64,000 bases of DNA from Acanthacorydalis orientalis (GCA_034766995.1 CM068314.1:31807208-31871207), one strand, 5' to 3'; shown: positions 48,237 to 61,014, counted from the first letter of the stretch. Made by a program: numbers and translations. Notes: generated by a model not told the origin, from the letters alone.

Positions 48237-48770
48237 GGTTGGTAGAAAAATAACTGCGGTTTATGACATTCAAACTCATGTACAGTTTTTAATTTAAGTG
48301 CTCTTAAGTGGTACAGAACTGTTGGATGACTAATGTCTATCTTTGGTGTAAGCTCTCGAGTTGTTGTGTATGGTTCTGATTCAACTAACGCCTTCATTTG
48401 GTCGTTATGAACTAAAGAAGGACGTCCGAAACCTTTTTTATCTTCAAGACTCTCGTCCACAGCACAACATTTTTAGAACCACCATTGTACCTTACGTTCC
48501 TTAACAGTACTCACACCAAAAGCATCGTTTAGTTTACGAGCTATTTCTGTTGCTTTACCACCCGTTTTCAATTCATACAAAAAATTACTCTTTTTTGCTT
48601 CTTTTCTATCTTTAATTAAATAGATCAATTACAAGCAAAATGAATAATAGAACTAAAGTCGTTTTTGTGACCCTATAAAATAATATTAACATGATGAAAT
48701 GACAATTTCATTGAATAAAATTCCGGTTAGAATTCAGAAAACAGAAACCGCAATTATTTTCCTATTAGTG
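48237..48770 (-). mobile_element. Internally deleted mariner element
   Basis: Both ends are present. The left reads GGTTGGTAGAAAAATAACTG and the right, inverted, CACTAATAGGAAAATAATTG, with CGGTTT following both. A TA dinucleotide flanks each side (48235-48236 and 48771-48772), the mariner target site. At 534 bp it is less than half the usual 1.3 kb. The DNA-binding half of the transposase remains on the minus strand. Confidence 0.88.
48258..48610 (-). pseudogene. mariner transposase, DNA-binding half only
   Basis: On the minus strand the frame gives FLYELKTGGKATEIARKLND, FGVSTVKERKVQWWF, one TAA, then DESLEDKKGFGRPSLVHNDQ, TTTRELTPKIDISHPTVLYH and LRALKLKTVHEF. These are the two helix-turn-helix units and the GRP hinge (GRPS) of mariner transposases. 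The whole DDD catalytic domain is missing and the frame runs into the terminal repeat. Only one stop codon interrupts the DNA-binding part. Confidence 0.85.
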
Positions 48771-49459
48771 TAATAACTATGGTTATTGTTTGTTATGTAA
48801 TATTTCTACAATCATACGTCGTGGTACAACAGAAATCCAAATATATGTATGGTTTAGTGGTATGATAGTGAATCTGCGGTTTATGTGAGAGAAGGTAATG
48901 TCCATTTATTCTATTTTATTTCTTCACTTCTTCTTTTTCTTTAATTTCTGTTTTGTTAAAAGAACTAAAATAAAAAACTGAATGTTTTCATATAGGAAAG
49001 TAATTATCAATGAAATTAGTATTTTCGTAAAAAATATTTAAATATAAGAATTACTTAATAAATAAATAGTAAAATTCAAAATTCCAGGTTAGTATTTTCT
49101 TTACATGATATTTTTAACGAGTAATTAACTACTATTAATAAAAAATATTATACTGGTCAATAAAATAAATATCTAATAAACGAAATAAAACCACCTTTTT
49201 TGTTTTTATCGAATATTAATGGTATATTATATTTATGAAATAAAAATGACATCTGTTTCAAATATTTATTTCAGTTATGAATAAGTTGAATACTCCTCAC
49301 AAATTAAAAGTTTAATCGTGTAATTTAAATATTTTTTTTATTCTTAATTTATTCTTTTAATTTCTTGAATCTCTATCACATGATAATAAAATAGAGTATA
49401 CCTTAATGAAATAAGATCTCTAGATAAGTATATTAACGAATATATACATACATACATAC

Positions 49460-49463
<4 letters not shown>

Positions 49464-49513
<50 letters not shown>
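49464..49513. repeat. (AT)n microsatellite
   Basis: About 50 bp of TA, preceded by CATA repeats. Confidence 0.95.
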
Positions 49514-49516
<3 letters not shown>

Positions 49517-49935
49517 TACTTAAAAATTTAATTAAAACAGATTTTATTTTTTTATCAAAAATGTGCAAAAATTAAAAAGATATTAAATGTCTGCTCATTT
49601 ACATCTACTTCTATACTTTTTTAACCAGTTGTTAAATAAATAAAAGTTATATTTACTTATATTTGTACTCCATGTCGAGAAAAATCTACTTAATTTAAGA
49701 AATGAAAAGCAGAATGTAGATTTTGTAGAAGAAATTGATAATTCAAGTAAAATAATATAATACCGCGTTATTAAATTATAAGTTTGTAACTAATTAAGAG
49801 CGTAGCGTAATACTATTACATTAAGAATAATGAACTAATAATATTGTATACAGTCATTAAATAATAAGTTTGTTCTTAATTGAAATTTAAGTATTATATT
49901 CATGTATTAGAATATTGCACAGTAATTAATACATA

Positions 49936-49938
<3 letters not shown>

Positions 49939-50001
<63 letters not shown>

Positions 50002-50017
50002 TTTATCGATTGATCTA

Positions 50018-50072
<55 letters not shown>
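49939..50072. repeat. Paired (AT)n arrays
   Basis: Two arrays (49939-49995 and 50020-50072) are separated by 24 bp that include a GATTGATCTATC motif. Confidence 0.95.
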
Positions 50073-50076
<4 letters not shown>

Positions 50077-52127
50077 TGATTTATTTACATATTTATCTCG
50101 CAATGGTCGAAATAAAATGATGAATTGTTCATTAAAATACTGTTTTAACGTGTGTCACTCTTCATTTAGTGAGAATTTCTCTCAAAAATTTAATGATATT
50201 TAGTTACAATATTAAAAAAAATTTTTTTGTGGTAGAGCACATATATTCATGTTTGCAATTTTTATGTACATATTGTATTACATTATTTTAAAGTTAATTA
50301 AAAATGTGAATTTAATACACGAAAGTCACCAGAAAAATATTCGATTCGTCTTTTGAGAAAAAATGAAATTTTCTCCATGTTTTAATAAATAATCTATCAC
50401 TTGATTTTGCAACTCATCTTCGTTTTCGAATATTTTTCTAGAAAAAGTTTTTCGGTGACCCTAAATGATACATTATATGAAGGCCTGAAACACAGTTCAT
50501 ACGGATAATTCAAGAGACGAAACTAGTTATGGCAAATAAAGATTCGACAAATTCATCAGGATCAAGACCATCAGGATAATAAATTCTAATAATTTTTCAA
50601 AAAGAGACTTTTATAACAAATAATGATATTTAAACTAATGGACGTTGTTTGATAGAATTTGCTGTGTTCAAATTTTTTATCTTATTATATTTTTTATCAT
50701 GCTCCAGATTTCTTATAATTATTTATTCTTGTATATTATTTATACCTATATTTAAAAATTGATTCACATTAACAAAAAATGATTAAAGTTTAAATAAATA
50801 TTAATATAGTGATTAATATAGTTATTTTATAAGATAATATGAATTGAAGAAGAAAAATAATTGTAACAGTATTAATCTATTTTCTTTTCTGTTTTTTCTT
50901 TTTTTTATATAATATTAATGAAGTTGAATTCGGCTATCGTAAATTCTTTCTCAGTTATTTTTTAAGAAAATCTAGAAACTGATTCTTTTTTATGAAGCTT
51001 ATTCTCTTATTGATACGCCTCTGAATGTTTGTACGGAGGCACGCGAAATAAGTACCGGACTATAAAGAGGCACGTGCCTGCCTCATGGTTTCTAGAATTA
51101 ATGTTTATAATAACAAGCAGGCCAAGAAATGACCGCACTGTCGCAATTCTATAAGAACACACTGACTACATATACGCGATAGAATTATTATTCGTTCGGT
51201 AGTTCGAGCGAGATGTGGCTATTAGTATTTATCAATACTGTACGGATGCTTATCCGAAAACGGCAGGTGCAAACCAAGGTGTTTTAAAATGCCTATGAAT
51301 ACGAATTAATACTTTTACAAAAGACAGCTGCAAGGTGTTTCAGGCAACTGTATATTTTTTTATGCACATATATAAATATTGTTGGGCCGTTCCAGGATAA
51401 AAGGTTCGAGTGTAATGGACCTGATATCAAATGTCATGTTGTTTGAAAAAATTAACGAGATTCTTAGTCCATCGTATAAAATATGTAAATTGTATTTTTT
51501 TCTTGCCGAAGAGTTTACTTCAAGATAATTTTATATCTTGGATATTTATGTACTTATTTTGCGTTTCGTTTATTTGTCATATGAATATTTACGAAAAATA
51601 CATGACAGAATGTAATTTTTTAAGAACAAAATTTAAAAATAAACGTTTTCTGCTTATTAAATCAATCATTTCAGTTTTTACTATATTTATTAGATACAAA
51701 TAGTCTCAAATACACATCTATTCATCTTTTTATCTATAATAAAATTTGACTTTTTACTTTTTTAAAAAATAAAGATTCTAACAAATATTAACTAATAGTG
51801 AAAATGTATAAATGTTATTCAAACATGCTTCATATTATTAATTGCTTGTTTGAAGATATAAAAAATATGAATTGGAATGATAAACATATTACTTATTTTT
51901 TTAAAAACGATATTAAGTAAATAATTATTTCATAAATTAAATTAGCTAAAGTATAATCATACTCTACAATTATTGCATATTTTTTTTATGCTAACAGAAT
52001 TTCTAATTTAATTTTTGGGTTTAATTAGTATTTTAGAAATCACATATCTTTCACTAAACAATTGTGTATTGAATTTAGATTTAAATGATAATATTGGTTA
52101 TTTTATGGTATTTAAATCACATTTATA

Positions 52128-52172
<45 letters not shown>
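52128..52172. repeat. (AT)n microsatellite
   Basis: About 45 bp of TA. Confidence 0.95.
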
Positions 52173-52174
<2 letters not shown>

Positions 52175-52246
52175 GGATTAAATTTTTATTAAGTTATTAA
52201 CCTTAACCTATTAATTACAATATAACTAAGCATCTATCATTTAAAA

Positions 52247-52250
<4 letters not shown>

Positions 52251-52305
<55 letters not shown>
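52251..52305. repeat. (AT)n microsatellite
   Basis: About 55 bp of TA. Confidence 0.95.
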
Positions 52306-52307
<2 letters not shown>

Positions 52308-53744
52308 TTCTCACTATTTGAAAAAACAGTGGTTAGAAAAAATCATTGTATTATTATGGAAATGCACATGTATAATTCCTCAAATGGCTGAATTCAAAAG
52401 AATAAAAAATCATGATTTGATAATATAATTAAAGTTAGATAATATTTACAACTTGTTAAAGTTGGAACGTATCTATTTTTCGGTATCTCGTCTTTTGCGA
52501 AACCTAAAAGAAAAAGATATCATAATAATACTTGAACCAAAATTAATTGAGATGCAAATGCGGATACTATTAGATACTTATTTTTTATACTTGTCACAAG
52601 AAACGTTTTGTATCTGCCGACGCGAGTACGTTGAACGAAATTAATAAACGTTGAAAAGAATTTCACTGCAAAAAATTGTAGTAATAAATTCAGAGAATTG
52701 TAATAAAATGTGGTCATTCAGTAGAAAATATTCTTATGAGTTACATATTGTCTATATAAATTTAATGTATTTGGAAGTCACAGTATGTATAACTGATATT
52801 ACTATTTTCGTTTTTATTTATTACTATTTTTCATTATTAAAAAGTTATTTGTTATCAGATACTTAGAATTTATTACTTGATTCTATACTTATATGATTAA
52901 TTTTCATGAGATATTAAGTATAAAGTTGTTAATTTTTGTATAGTATTTATGAGCAATATACAAAAAATATAAACGGAATTATCTTTTTAAAAAGCAACAA
53001 TAAAAAGTTTTAATTTCAATCTTTAATAAGAAACAGTAAGCTTTGATATGCTTAGTTTTATTTTTTAATTATACCGCTCTATGCTGGTTTCTCTTTATTT
53101 AAATTACAAAGTTTCTCAATATGAAAGTACACTATTCTGTACGTATTTCGTAATAGAATTAAATTCTCGTTGCAGCTGGCTGATTCAATTACAAGCATTT
53201 ATATATTGTATCCGTATCTAACCGTAAGCTGAACGAATTGCATTTACAAAAATATGAAAATTTATAGTCAATTTGCATGATGGCTGCACATGAAAATGCA
53301 TACATACTACTGAGAGTTTTCCTGTAGCGGAATTGCAAGTAGATGTACTGGAACTATAAACTTATAATCGAATATTATAGATAATCCGTAGACGATAGAC
53401 AACGTCCATGTAATTTAAATGGAATTATACTGAATAAATTATTATTCTATTTGAAAGGATAAGTGCGACTATGAGGAATACACACAAGGTGAATGCGTTT
53501 ATAAAGAATAAATCATTATTATCTGAAAAGATAGCATCAAATAGTTTAACAATATATCGTTTAGTGTTTCTCAGGGGATGAATAATGGAGTCAGAATAAT
53601 AAATTATCTTGAAATTTGTGCATGAATATGAGTGTTTAAGCTTTGTATTAAAATTAGTTACAAATAGCAAATTTTAAAATTTTAAACCATTTAATCTATT
53701 GTACACATAAATCTTTAGACCCTAATTGAATTAGTAATCATTAA

Positions 53745-53746
<2 letters not shown>

Positions 53747-53803
<57 letters not shown>
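53747..53803. repeat. (AT)n microsatellite
   Basis: About 57 bp of AT. Confidence 0.95.
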
Positions 53804-53807
<4 letters not shown>

Positions 53808-54052
53808 CTTCATTAGCACGCAGTCAAGCAGGTAAGACAGATGGTTTTGTACACATAAATTTGTATTTTCACGTTATAAATTTGCTCTATGAATATATTT
53901 CTTGTCAAAAGAGAAATTTATATAAGAAACACAAAAGAATGATTTTGGAATTATATTGTAAAAGTACAGAAATAAAAAATAACCAATTTATTATTTTGAC
54001 TTTTAAATTAGGGAATTCAAATATTGTTCTTTTTTAAAGTACAATAATTAGA

Positions 54053-54091
54053 TTATAATAAATATTATAAGATTACAATAAATATTATAAG
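54053..54091. repeat. Tandem duplication, about 19-bp unit
   Basis: Two adjacent copies of GATTAYAATAAATATTATAA differ at one base. Confidence 0.85.
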
Positions 54092-54928
54092 AATTTGATA
54101 CGCCTGCATTAGAATGATTACGTTTAAAATTTTCTTCTAGTTCTATGTAAAGCAGCCAATGATAATAAAAATAATTAAATTTTCTAACAAAAATATAAAA
54201 TACAAAAAGATAAGAAATTCATAAAATATTATAATTATATAATTTTCTATATGTATGAGTGAATTTAAAATTTTAATATAAAATATTAAAATAATCTAAG
54301 ACTTATAAAAAGATATGATTAGATTTGTTTGACGTAACTTCTGTAAAGTTTTTAAATTTTTTTTAATTCATTATGTTTTACGTTTATTTGTTTAGTTTTT
54401 CTATTCTAATGATTACAGATAACAACAAGAAAAAAATAAAATTATTATACGTATTTAAAAACAAAACTATCAATTTTTATTAATTTTCTTAAAAATAGAT
54501 TTTAACCATAAAAATATTTGCTTCCGAATGAATTTTTTTCTTTGTACTTAGTTGACACATGAATTAATAAAATAATTTATTATAATTAAAATATGTGTGA
54601 TCTCCACTAAAGTCAGTATTGTATGGCTAACTCTATTTTTTTGTTATAAACGTTATTCATTATATAAGTGACAAATAAATTCTACTTAGATCTTACTTTT
54701 TCCGATATGAATTTCAATTTGAACTTCAATATGCGTGAATCAAAATCCACAATACCCACTGTATCAATGGACTCGTTACATTTGTTCTTGTTATAGTTGT
54801 GACTAACGCTATATAATCTTTGTATGTGTAATAAAAAAATGTAATTTTAGTCTTCTGTTATCTTTAATTTTTAGTGAAAATATATAAATGATTAAATATA
54901 CTTAAAATTAAATTTTCATCGATAGACT

Positions 54929-55530
54929 GCGTAGGATTTAGACAGGGGTAACATGGCCCACTGCCAAGAGCGGTAAATTTTGAAAATAGAAATTTTATTT
55001 TTAATAATAATTTCAATTCACATTCACATTTTATTTTCAATCGAATATTTTTGAGTATTGTAATAGTAAATTGTAGCGCAGAAAGGTCATTTTCATGTTC
55101 GAAGAGGATAAAAAATTACCTTCATTTCACGATGACCGAAGACCGCTTGAACAGATTAGCTTACTTGTGTATAGAATCTGAATTACTTCTATTTGTAGAC
55201 TGTAAAAGTTTAATTACAGAATTCGCTACCAGAAAATAAGACGCAAGAATCTTTGAAACTGATAACATGAAAAAGATTTTTGTAGTTCAATATTTCCTTA
55301 AAATATAATGTATATTATATGGTCTATTTACTATATGTCAATTTGCATTTTTTAAATAAATTAAATTAATGGAAAATTTTACAAATTTTTAGTGATTATT
55401 AAATTTTTTTCTGTTGAAATGGTCTCGAAATTACCAACACGGATTTCTTTTAATTCATTTAGATAAAATGTAGGGGGGGGTATTTGATTGGTGGCTCAAG
55501 GGCGACACACCTAGTATAAATCCAGCTCTA
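54929..55530 (+). mobile_element. Internally deleted hAT-type element
   Basis: About 600 bp bounded by imperfect inverted ends, GTAGGATTTAGACAGGGG on the left and, inverted, GCTGGATTTATACTAGGTG on the right. GGATTTA near the tip is common in insect hAT elements. A possible 8-bp target duplication (CGATAGAC / CTATAGAT, 6 of 8 matching) flanks it. The interior retains the end of a hAT transposase. Confidence 0.5.
55051..55239 (+). pseudogene. hAT transposase dimerisation-domain fragment
   Basis: The plus-strand frame contains SAERSFSCSKRIKNYLHFTM, then TEDRLNRLAYLCIESEL and a stop. This is the conserved C-terminal dimerisation motif of hAT transposases (A/SERxFS, L.I...R..L). It has no start codon and no upstream catalytic part, so it cannot make a transposase. 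Confidence 0.8.
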
Positions 55531-56878
55531 TCTATAGATCAAAAATATCTATTTTTTCTTGTTAAACTTGAATTTATTATCAAATTTCCCAATAAATAGT
55601 CTATATTAATTAAATGTTCATATGCTACCAACTTTATTTGTCAGTAAGTTAAACATATATCATAACAATTATGTTTACAGTAAAATATAATTAAAGACAA
55701 CAATCATGTAAAATAGTTAAAAAATCAGTGTATCTTTCTCAGTAATCAAATATTCAAACAATATTGATATTTTAACATATCAAACCTGTTAAGTCATCAA
55801 GGAAAGTTTGTTGACACGAACAATTAAACATACGGAATATCACAGATTCCCTAGAGACCGGACCGGATCTGAAAGCACAAGGCCCTTGGGCCAACGAACG
55901 GAACGATGAAATTAAATTCTGACCCGGATGAACTTAAATTGCGTCGTATATTACCCCAGAGATGCAGCCGGTACAATATTGCTATTTTTGTTCATTATTA
56001 CGGTGATTAATTATATAATACACTTGGGTAATACCATATGGCATCAAGATATTTTGTAGTACTCTACGCTTGTTTTTATTTATCTGCTTGAAAATTAATT
56101 GTGAATCGATTTGTACACGATTCTATCCTCTTACAAAATTGTGTACATCAAACATTACCATTAACGAGTTTATAATTTTTATAAAGTATCTATAAATTGT
56201 TTTCATGTAAGAATGTTTTCATTGCTGACATGGGTACAAAATGTACACAAGTTGTGCTCATATAAATTAAAACTTACATGTATATCTTGAAGAACATGGA
56301 ATAACATTAGTTTTTCAATTATGTGATGGACTTTTTAAATAGGTGTCGATATAAAGGCACTCTTTCCTAATTGAAAGAATGACAGAGAAGAATGTTTTCT
56401 AATCAGTTACAACTTTATTTAAAGATTAGTTGTAGAGACTATAATTCAGTAAATATTTATATACACTTTACTTAACCTTATATAGTTTATCTTGAAATAA
56501 TTTACAATAGTTCCTAGTAATAATATATGTATGTGTGTTTATTTTAAACTTAGAATGAAGTACAAAATAATAAATTGTGTAAAAAAGATAGCGTACATTT
56601 TATTTATTTATTTTATTACTAGTGTATTTCTGTTACTGTGACCAAATTAATTGTCAGAAGTGTAATTGTACTTAAAATATTGTAAAAGATTTTATTATTC
56701 AGATGTTCAACTTATTTATAGTTCATTTTGATTATTTATGTGAATTTTATGACGATTCCAATATTTCCATAGAACAGACACAGAAAATCTCCAATTTTTT
56801 GTCTTTCAAGAAAAAAATATGCTGTTTGAGGTATTAATTTATTTATGAAAATAAATTGTTTATACTACGTTGACTATA

Positions 56879-56944
<66 letters not shown>

Positions 56945-57287
56945 GAGATATGTTAAAATAACTAAAAATGATTCTTATAATAAGGGTTAATTCAACAGTA
57001 TAAAATAGAAAGACTATAAAAAAAATATATCAGATATGTATCTAAAGTAAAGAAATAAAGTAGATATTGTGCCAATTTGTAATTTTATATCTGAATATTT
57101 TTAGAAGTTGTTTTATATGAAGTGAAGTAGCTTCATAATTTTAGAGAAATTAATTGGAAGGTTTGAATCATTTACTTATTGACACTTACTTTGATTTTTG
57201 TCAATCTGTACAATTGATTATTATCAAATTTGGATTATATAACTTTAGAGAATACAAAAAAATAAATAGTTTCAATTTGAACTCTTA
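55531..57287. other. AT-rich DNA, no gene seen
   Basis: The patch at 55840-55960 is GC-richer and includes a GGCCC-TT-GGGCC inverted repeat, but has no coding content. An (AT)n array is listed separately. Confidence 0.5.
56882..56939. repeat. (AT)n microsatellite
   Basis: About 58 bp of TA. Confidence 0.95.
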
Positions 57288-57957
57288 AGGGCCTCATATA
57301 CTATCAGTTTGGTCGTCAGTTTTGACTGATCAATTAAATCTGAAGAATTTTAACTGATCAGACTGTCTGTACACACATCATCAAATCTAACTGATACGTT
57401 GTATGCGGGCGTCATAATATTCATATAAATACTTCTATATAGTTATTTTTCTATTATAAAGATGTCGCAAAGTGTATCAAAATTAATTTACCATTCTTTT
57501 GAATTCTGCCATTTATGAAAAAGTATTAATTTTTAAAATCTTGTGCCCCTCTCAGTTAAAATACACTTCTACGTCATTGAAAATATTTTTTTTCTTTTAA
57601 TACACTAGTCGGAAATTTATTTAATAAAAAAATTAATTATTTTTTGTTGAAGTTTTGAAATTAATTTGTACATTCAGTGGTTAAAGTCCAATTTAATTTA
57701 ATTTTTAGTTAACTGAAAGTAACGTAAAAAACTAAGCATGTTACAAGAAGAGACAAACAAAAACTGAACAATTTAACTGAAACACACACTCTTAAATTTT
57801 ACTTCCGTCCAGTTGATCGGACAGATAAATCGATGGAATTTCTTTCTGTTCTTTAATCGGACTGATCAGTTCAAAACGGAATGATACGCACACTACAGAC
57901 CCTCATTTTATAGTATCAGTCAGAACTGACGGCCAAACTGATAGTGTATGGGGCCCT
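57288..57957. mobile_element. Non-autonomous DNA transposon with 43-bp inverted ends
   Basis: The left end (57288-57330) starts AGGGCCTCATATACTATCAG. The inverted right end (57915-57957) starts AGGGCCCCATACACTATCAG. About 39 of 43 positions match and the visible differences are C/T. The 670-bp body has no transposase frame. The flanks TTA (left) and TCA (right) would fit a 3-bp TWA target site with one change, so a PIF/Harbinger derivative is possible; the superfamily is not settled. Confidence 0.75.
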
Positions 57958-58233
57958 TCAAGTTCATAATATTTAAAATAAAGTTTACTATGTTAACATG
58001 TGCATGTGAATTGTTTATAATATTTAATCATATATTTTTAAAACTTGATTCGGAAAATTTAGACAAAATTTGCTTTTGTAATCGAATTGAAAATTTATTA
58101 TTTATATTTCAAACGTATTTTATTGAATACTTTCAAAACGTTTAGACTTAAATTAACACACAAAATGCAAAATAGTTCAGAATATCCTTGTTCCAAAAAA
58201 AATTTAAGATTTTATAAGAAACAATTCGAAATA

Positions 58234-58238
<5 letters not shown>

Positions 58239-58287
<49 letters not shown>
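58239..58287. repeat. (AT)n microsatellite
   Basis: About 49 bp of AT. Confidence 0.95.
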
Positions 58288-58291
<4 letters not shown>

Positions 58292-59770
58292 ATTAGCAGT
58301 AAAAAAATAAATACATAATTAGAAGTAATAAAGTAGATAATAAATATATAATTCGTGTTTAAAATCATTAGAAAACGTAAAGTATTAATTTGTGTCATCA
58401 TATTTTTTAAGGAGCAACTTGAAATTAAATTATTATTTATGTTTATAAAGTCTGGGTATTTGTTTTCATGTATTCGAAAGTTGAATCAGTACTTTTTTAT
58501 TAAAATATAACGTATATTCAAATTTTTTACTTAATAATTCACTATTATTATAGTTTGTTAACTTGTCGTATCCACTATTTGAAATACAAAATTGTTTCAA
58601 ATCAAATGTCATGTTAAGCTCTCACGTCTTCAAAACGTTATGAAATAAACTTTGTGTCCGATTCCTGAATTTAAACAATTCAGCATTCATTTCATCGTGT
58701 CCTATATACGTGTTACTGTCAAATCAAACAGCATTCAAAACAACAATTGAAACATTTTCTGTATTAATGGTATCATAACTAACATAACAATGTACGTGAT
58801 AACTGAATAGCGACAGTGTTACAATGTGTGTAACATATGGTACACATCTGGACCTGTCTTGAAAGTATCTCGAAACCGTTCTGTTGAAAATCTGCACATA
58901 ATTATCAACCCTTATTCGAATTCTGTACAGCGCGTTTCGAATTCATACGACTTCCTCTCGTAATTGACCAACAATGCGTGGTGCAATGATGAAAACGTAA
59001 CATTCCATTTAAATTATTCTTCATTTCACTACTTCGGATCGTGTAGAGAAAGACGCTACGTCAGTGTCGATATACGACGGAAATGTGTATATCTTTGTTT
59101 ATTTTATGGCCGTTACGAAATATATAGACAAGTAGGGTAACATCTGCCGCACGTGGTCTACGAAAACATCTGACAATCGTCTGTACAGCGACGTGTTGTG
59201 GTCCACCCTTGCCTGATGGTGTGTCGGCTGTAGTAGCAGCGATGGCTTCAACCAGTGAACGACTGGATGCGTTTTGATAATTGCTATAATTTAATGTAGA
59301 TAATATACGAGCTAAGAATTAAACGTACCAAACAATACTGTTGCATAGATAATGGACACAATTCACAATTTAATTGAAAATTGTATAATTTCTAACATTT
59401 TTCGCTGATTGAGTTTTCTTTTTATTTGGTCGAAAATACGATTTGTTTCACAAATGAATTTTCTTTTTTTATCCCATGAACCGAATTTTTTTTCGGATTA
59501 AAATAATTAATCATTTTTGATTGTTGCTTATGGACATTTCGATGGCAAGTCATTATCCTCTGAGTAACAAGGTGCAGAAAAATTGAATATTCTATATATA
59601 TATATATATACATATATATTGCTACTGCTTATTTCTAAATGTCTTTGTTGAACATATTTTCGAATTTTTCATATTCTGTTACAGTAATTTATTGTTTAGA
59701 AAACGTGACTGTTTCTGAAGTCCTGTTAACTACTTGAACTGTACTGAATTTTTGTGCAAATTGTTTATTT

Positions 59771-59790
59771 CACACACACACACACACACA
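59771..59790. repeat. (CA)n microsatellite
   Basis: About 20 bp of CA. Confidence 0.9.
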
Positions 59791-59846
59791 TGTGTTAAAT
59801 GATTCTGCGTGGTATTTATTATTCGTAGTATTCGTGGTATTTTTTA

Positions 59847-61014
59847 GGTTCGTGCAAAAATAATTGTGTTTTATCATTTTAAGTATGACGACGATTTTTC
59901 TAGTTACTGTTATCTTCTGTTATAGTCATGTGATACATCATTGTGAACAATGAAATAAGCACTACTGATTTTAGCTTATGTATATTGTTTTCATTTATTA
60001 GTATTGTTGAATATAATCTCTTAAATTAGTCATGGAAATAAAGCAAATTCTCGCGATTTTGTTGTATGAGTTTAAATTGGGACATAAAGCAATAGAAAAT
60101 ACTCGAAATATCAAATTTGTTTTTGACGAAGAGTCAATTAATGATGTACAGCTCAACATTGGTTCCAAAAATTTCGTAATCGAAACGAAAGCCTTGATGG
60201 TGATGAGGGTCGCGGACGTCCTTCAGTTATAGACAAAATAATTTAAGAATCATTATTGAAGCGGACCCACGTAAAACAACTCGAGAGGTGGCAGAAGAAC
60301 TCAATGTTAATTATTTAATAGTTGTTCGACATTTGAGCCTAATTAGAAAAACAAAAAAGCTGAATAAATGGGTGCCGTATAAACAAAACGAACATTAAGC
60401 AATTCGGAGATACGAAGTCTGCTCTGCGCTTCTTTTGCGTAACAAAAATGATCACTTTTTTGATGGAACTGTCACATGTGAGGAAAAATGGATTCTCTAC
60501 AACAATTGGAAACATTCATCACAGTGACTAGACCAAAAGAAGAATCAAAACAGTTTCCTAAACCAAAGTTTCATGAAAAAAAGATTATGGTCAATGTTTG
60601 GTGGTCGGCAAGTGGCATCATTCACTACAACTTCTTAAATCCTGGTGCCGCACACATTCGATCACACGTCTCACAAATGACTTTAAAAAATTAAATGAAC
60701 TGGGTTATGAAACCTTATCTCACTCTCCTTATTCTCCGGACCTGTCTCCAAGAGATTATTATTTTCTTAAACATTTGAGTAATTTCTTACGAGAAAGTTT
60801 TCAAAGATTTAGCATCAGCTAAAAACGTTTTCGATGAATTCGTTAATTCCAGGACTCCAGAATTCTATTTTGTAAGAATAAACAAACTTATTTCCAATTG
60901 CGAGATATGTGTGCAGGCCAATGATCTTTATTTTGATTAATAAATATAATTTTTAACTGATATATGCGTTTTTATCTTCGATACGTAAAAACCGTAATTA
61001 TTTTTGTACCAACC
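59847..61014 (+). mobile_element. mariner element, nearly full length but defective
   Basis: The ends GGTTCGTGCAAAAATAATTG (left) and, inverted, GGTTGGTACAAAAATAATTA (right) match at 17 of 20 positions and are flanked by TA (59845-59846 and 61015-61016). At 1,168 bp it is about 130 bp shorter than an intact element, which fits the missing central part of its transposase. It belongs to the same family as the element at 48237-48770. Confidence 0.92.
60032..60940 (+). pseudogene. mariner transposase pseudogene
   Basis: Starts at the expected ATG (MEIKQILAILLYEFKLGHKA). Frames then shift several times, but the order is recognisable: RGRPSVIDK, EADPRKTTREVAEELNVN, LNKWVPYKQNEH, VCSALLLRNKNDHFFDG, VTCEEKWILYNN, VNVWWSASGIIHYNFLNPGA, then YSPDLSPRDYYF and a C-terminus near NDLYFD. 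The first catalytic Asp (normally DEKW) is Glu in CEEKW. The segment carrying the second Asp (LHDNARPH) is deleted, and only the third (PDLSP) remains. It cannot catalyse transposition. Confidence 0.92.

Larger units (their letters stand above)
48774..54928. other. Gene-poor AT-rich stretch
   Basis: No gene supported. A GC-richer patch at 51010-51300 contains TATAAG and an ATG frame beginning MWLLVFINTV, but the evidence is too thin to call a gene. At 50350-50460 (minus) a short frame (FSRKIFENEDELQNQVIDYL) resembles the C-terminal part of a mariner transposase, at low confidence. Confidence 0.5.
57958..59846. other. AT-rich DNA with a GC-richer interior
   Basis: No gene supported. The interval 58850-59260 is richer in G+C and CpG. 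Its minus strand has an open frame of about 60 codons (59269-59080) including EAIAATTADTPSGKGGPQHV, but no start, splice or family signal is convincing. Confidence 0.45.

Noticed and set aside
50350..50460. Possible mariner C-terminal fragment on the minus strand
   Set aside because: Only about 35 codons resemble the family, and the upstream sequence does not continue the match, so it is not listed as a feature.
51140..51300. Possible promoter and short secreted frame (TATAAG, then MWLLVFINTV)
   Set aside because: No initiator at the right distance, and the frame ends after 24 codons without a strong donor.
51385..51425. GGTTCGAGT resembling a tRNA T-arm
   Set aside because: No matching acceptor, D or anticodon arms around it.
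59515..59528. TTTTGATTGTTGCT, identical to the first 14 bases of the insect microRNA miR-315 as I recall it
   Set aside because: The match stops at base 14, whereas miRNA bodies are usually conserved throughout, and the flanks fold only weakly (8 bp with AGTAACAA).
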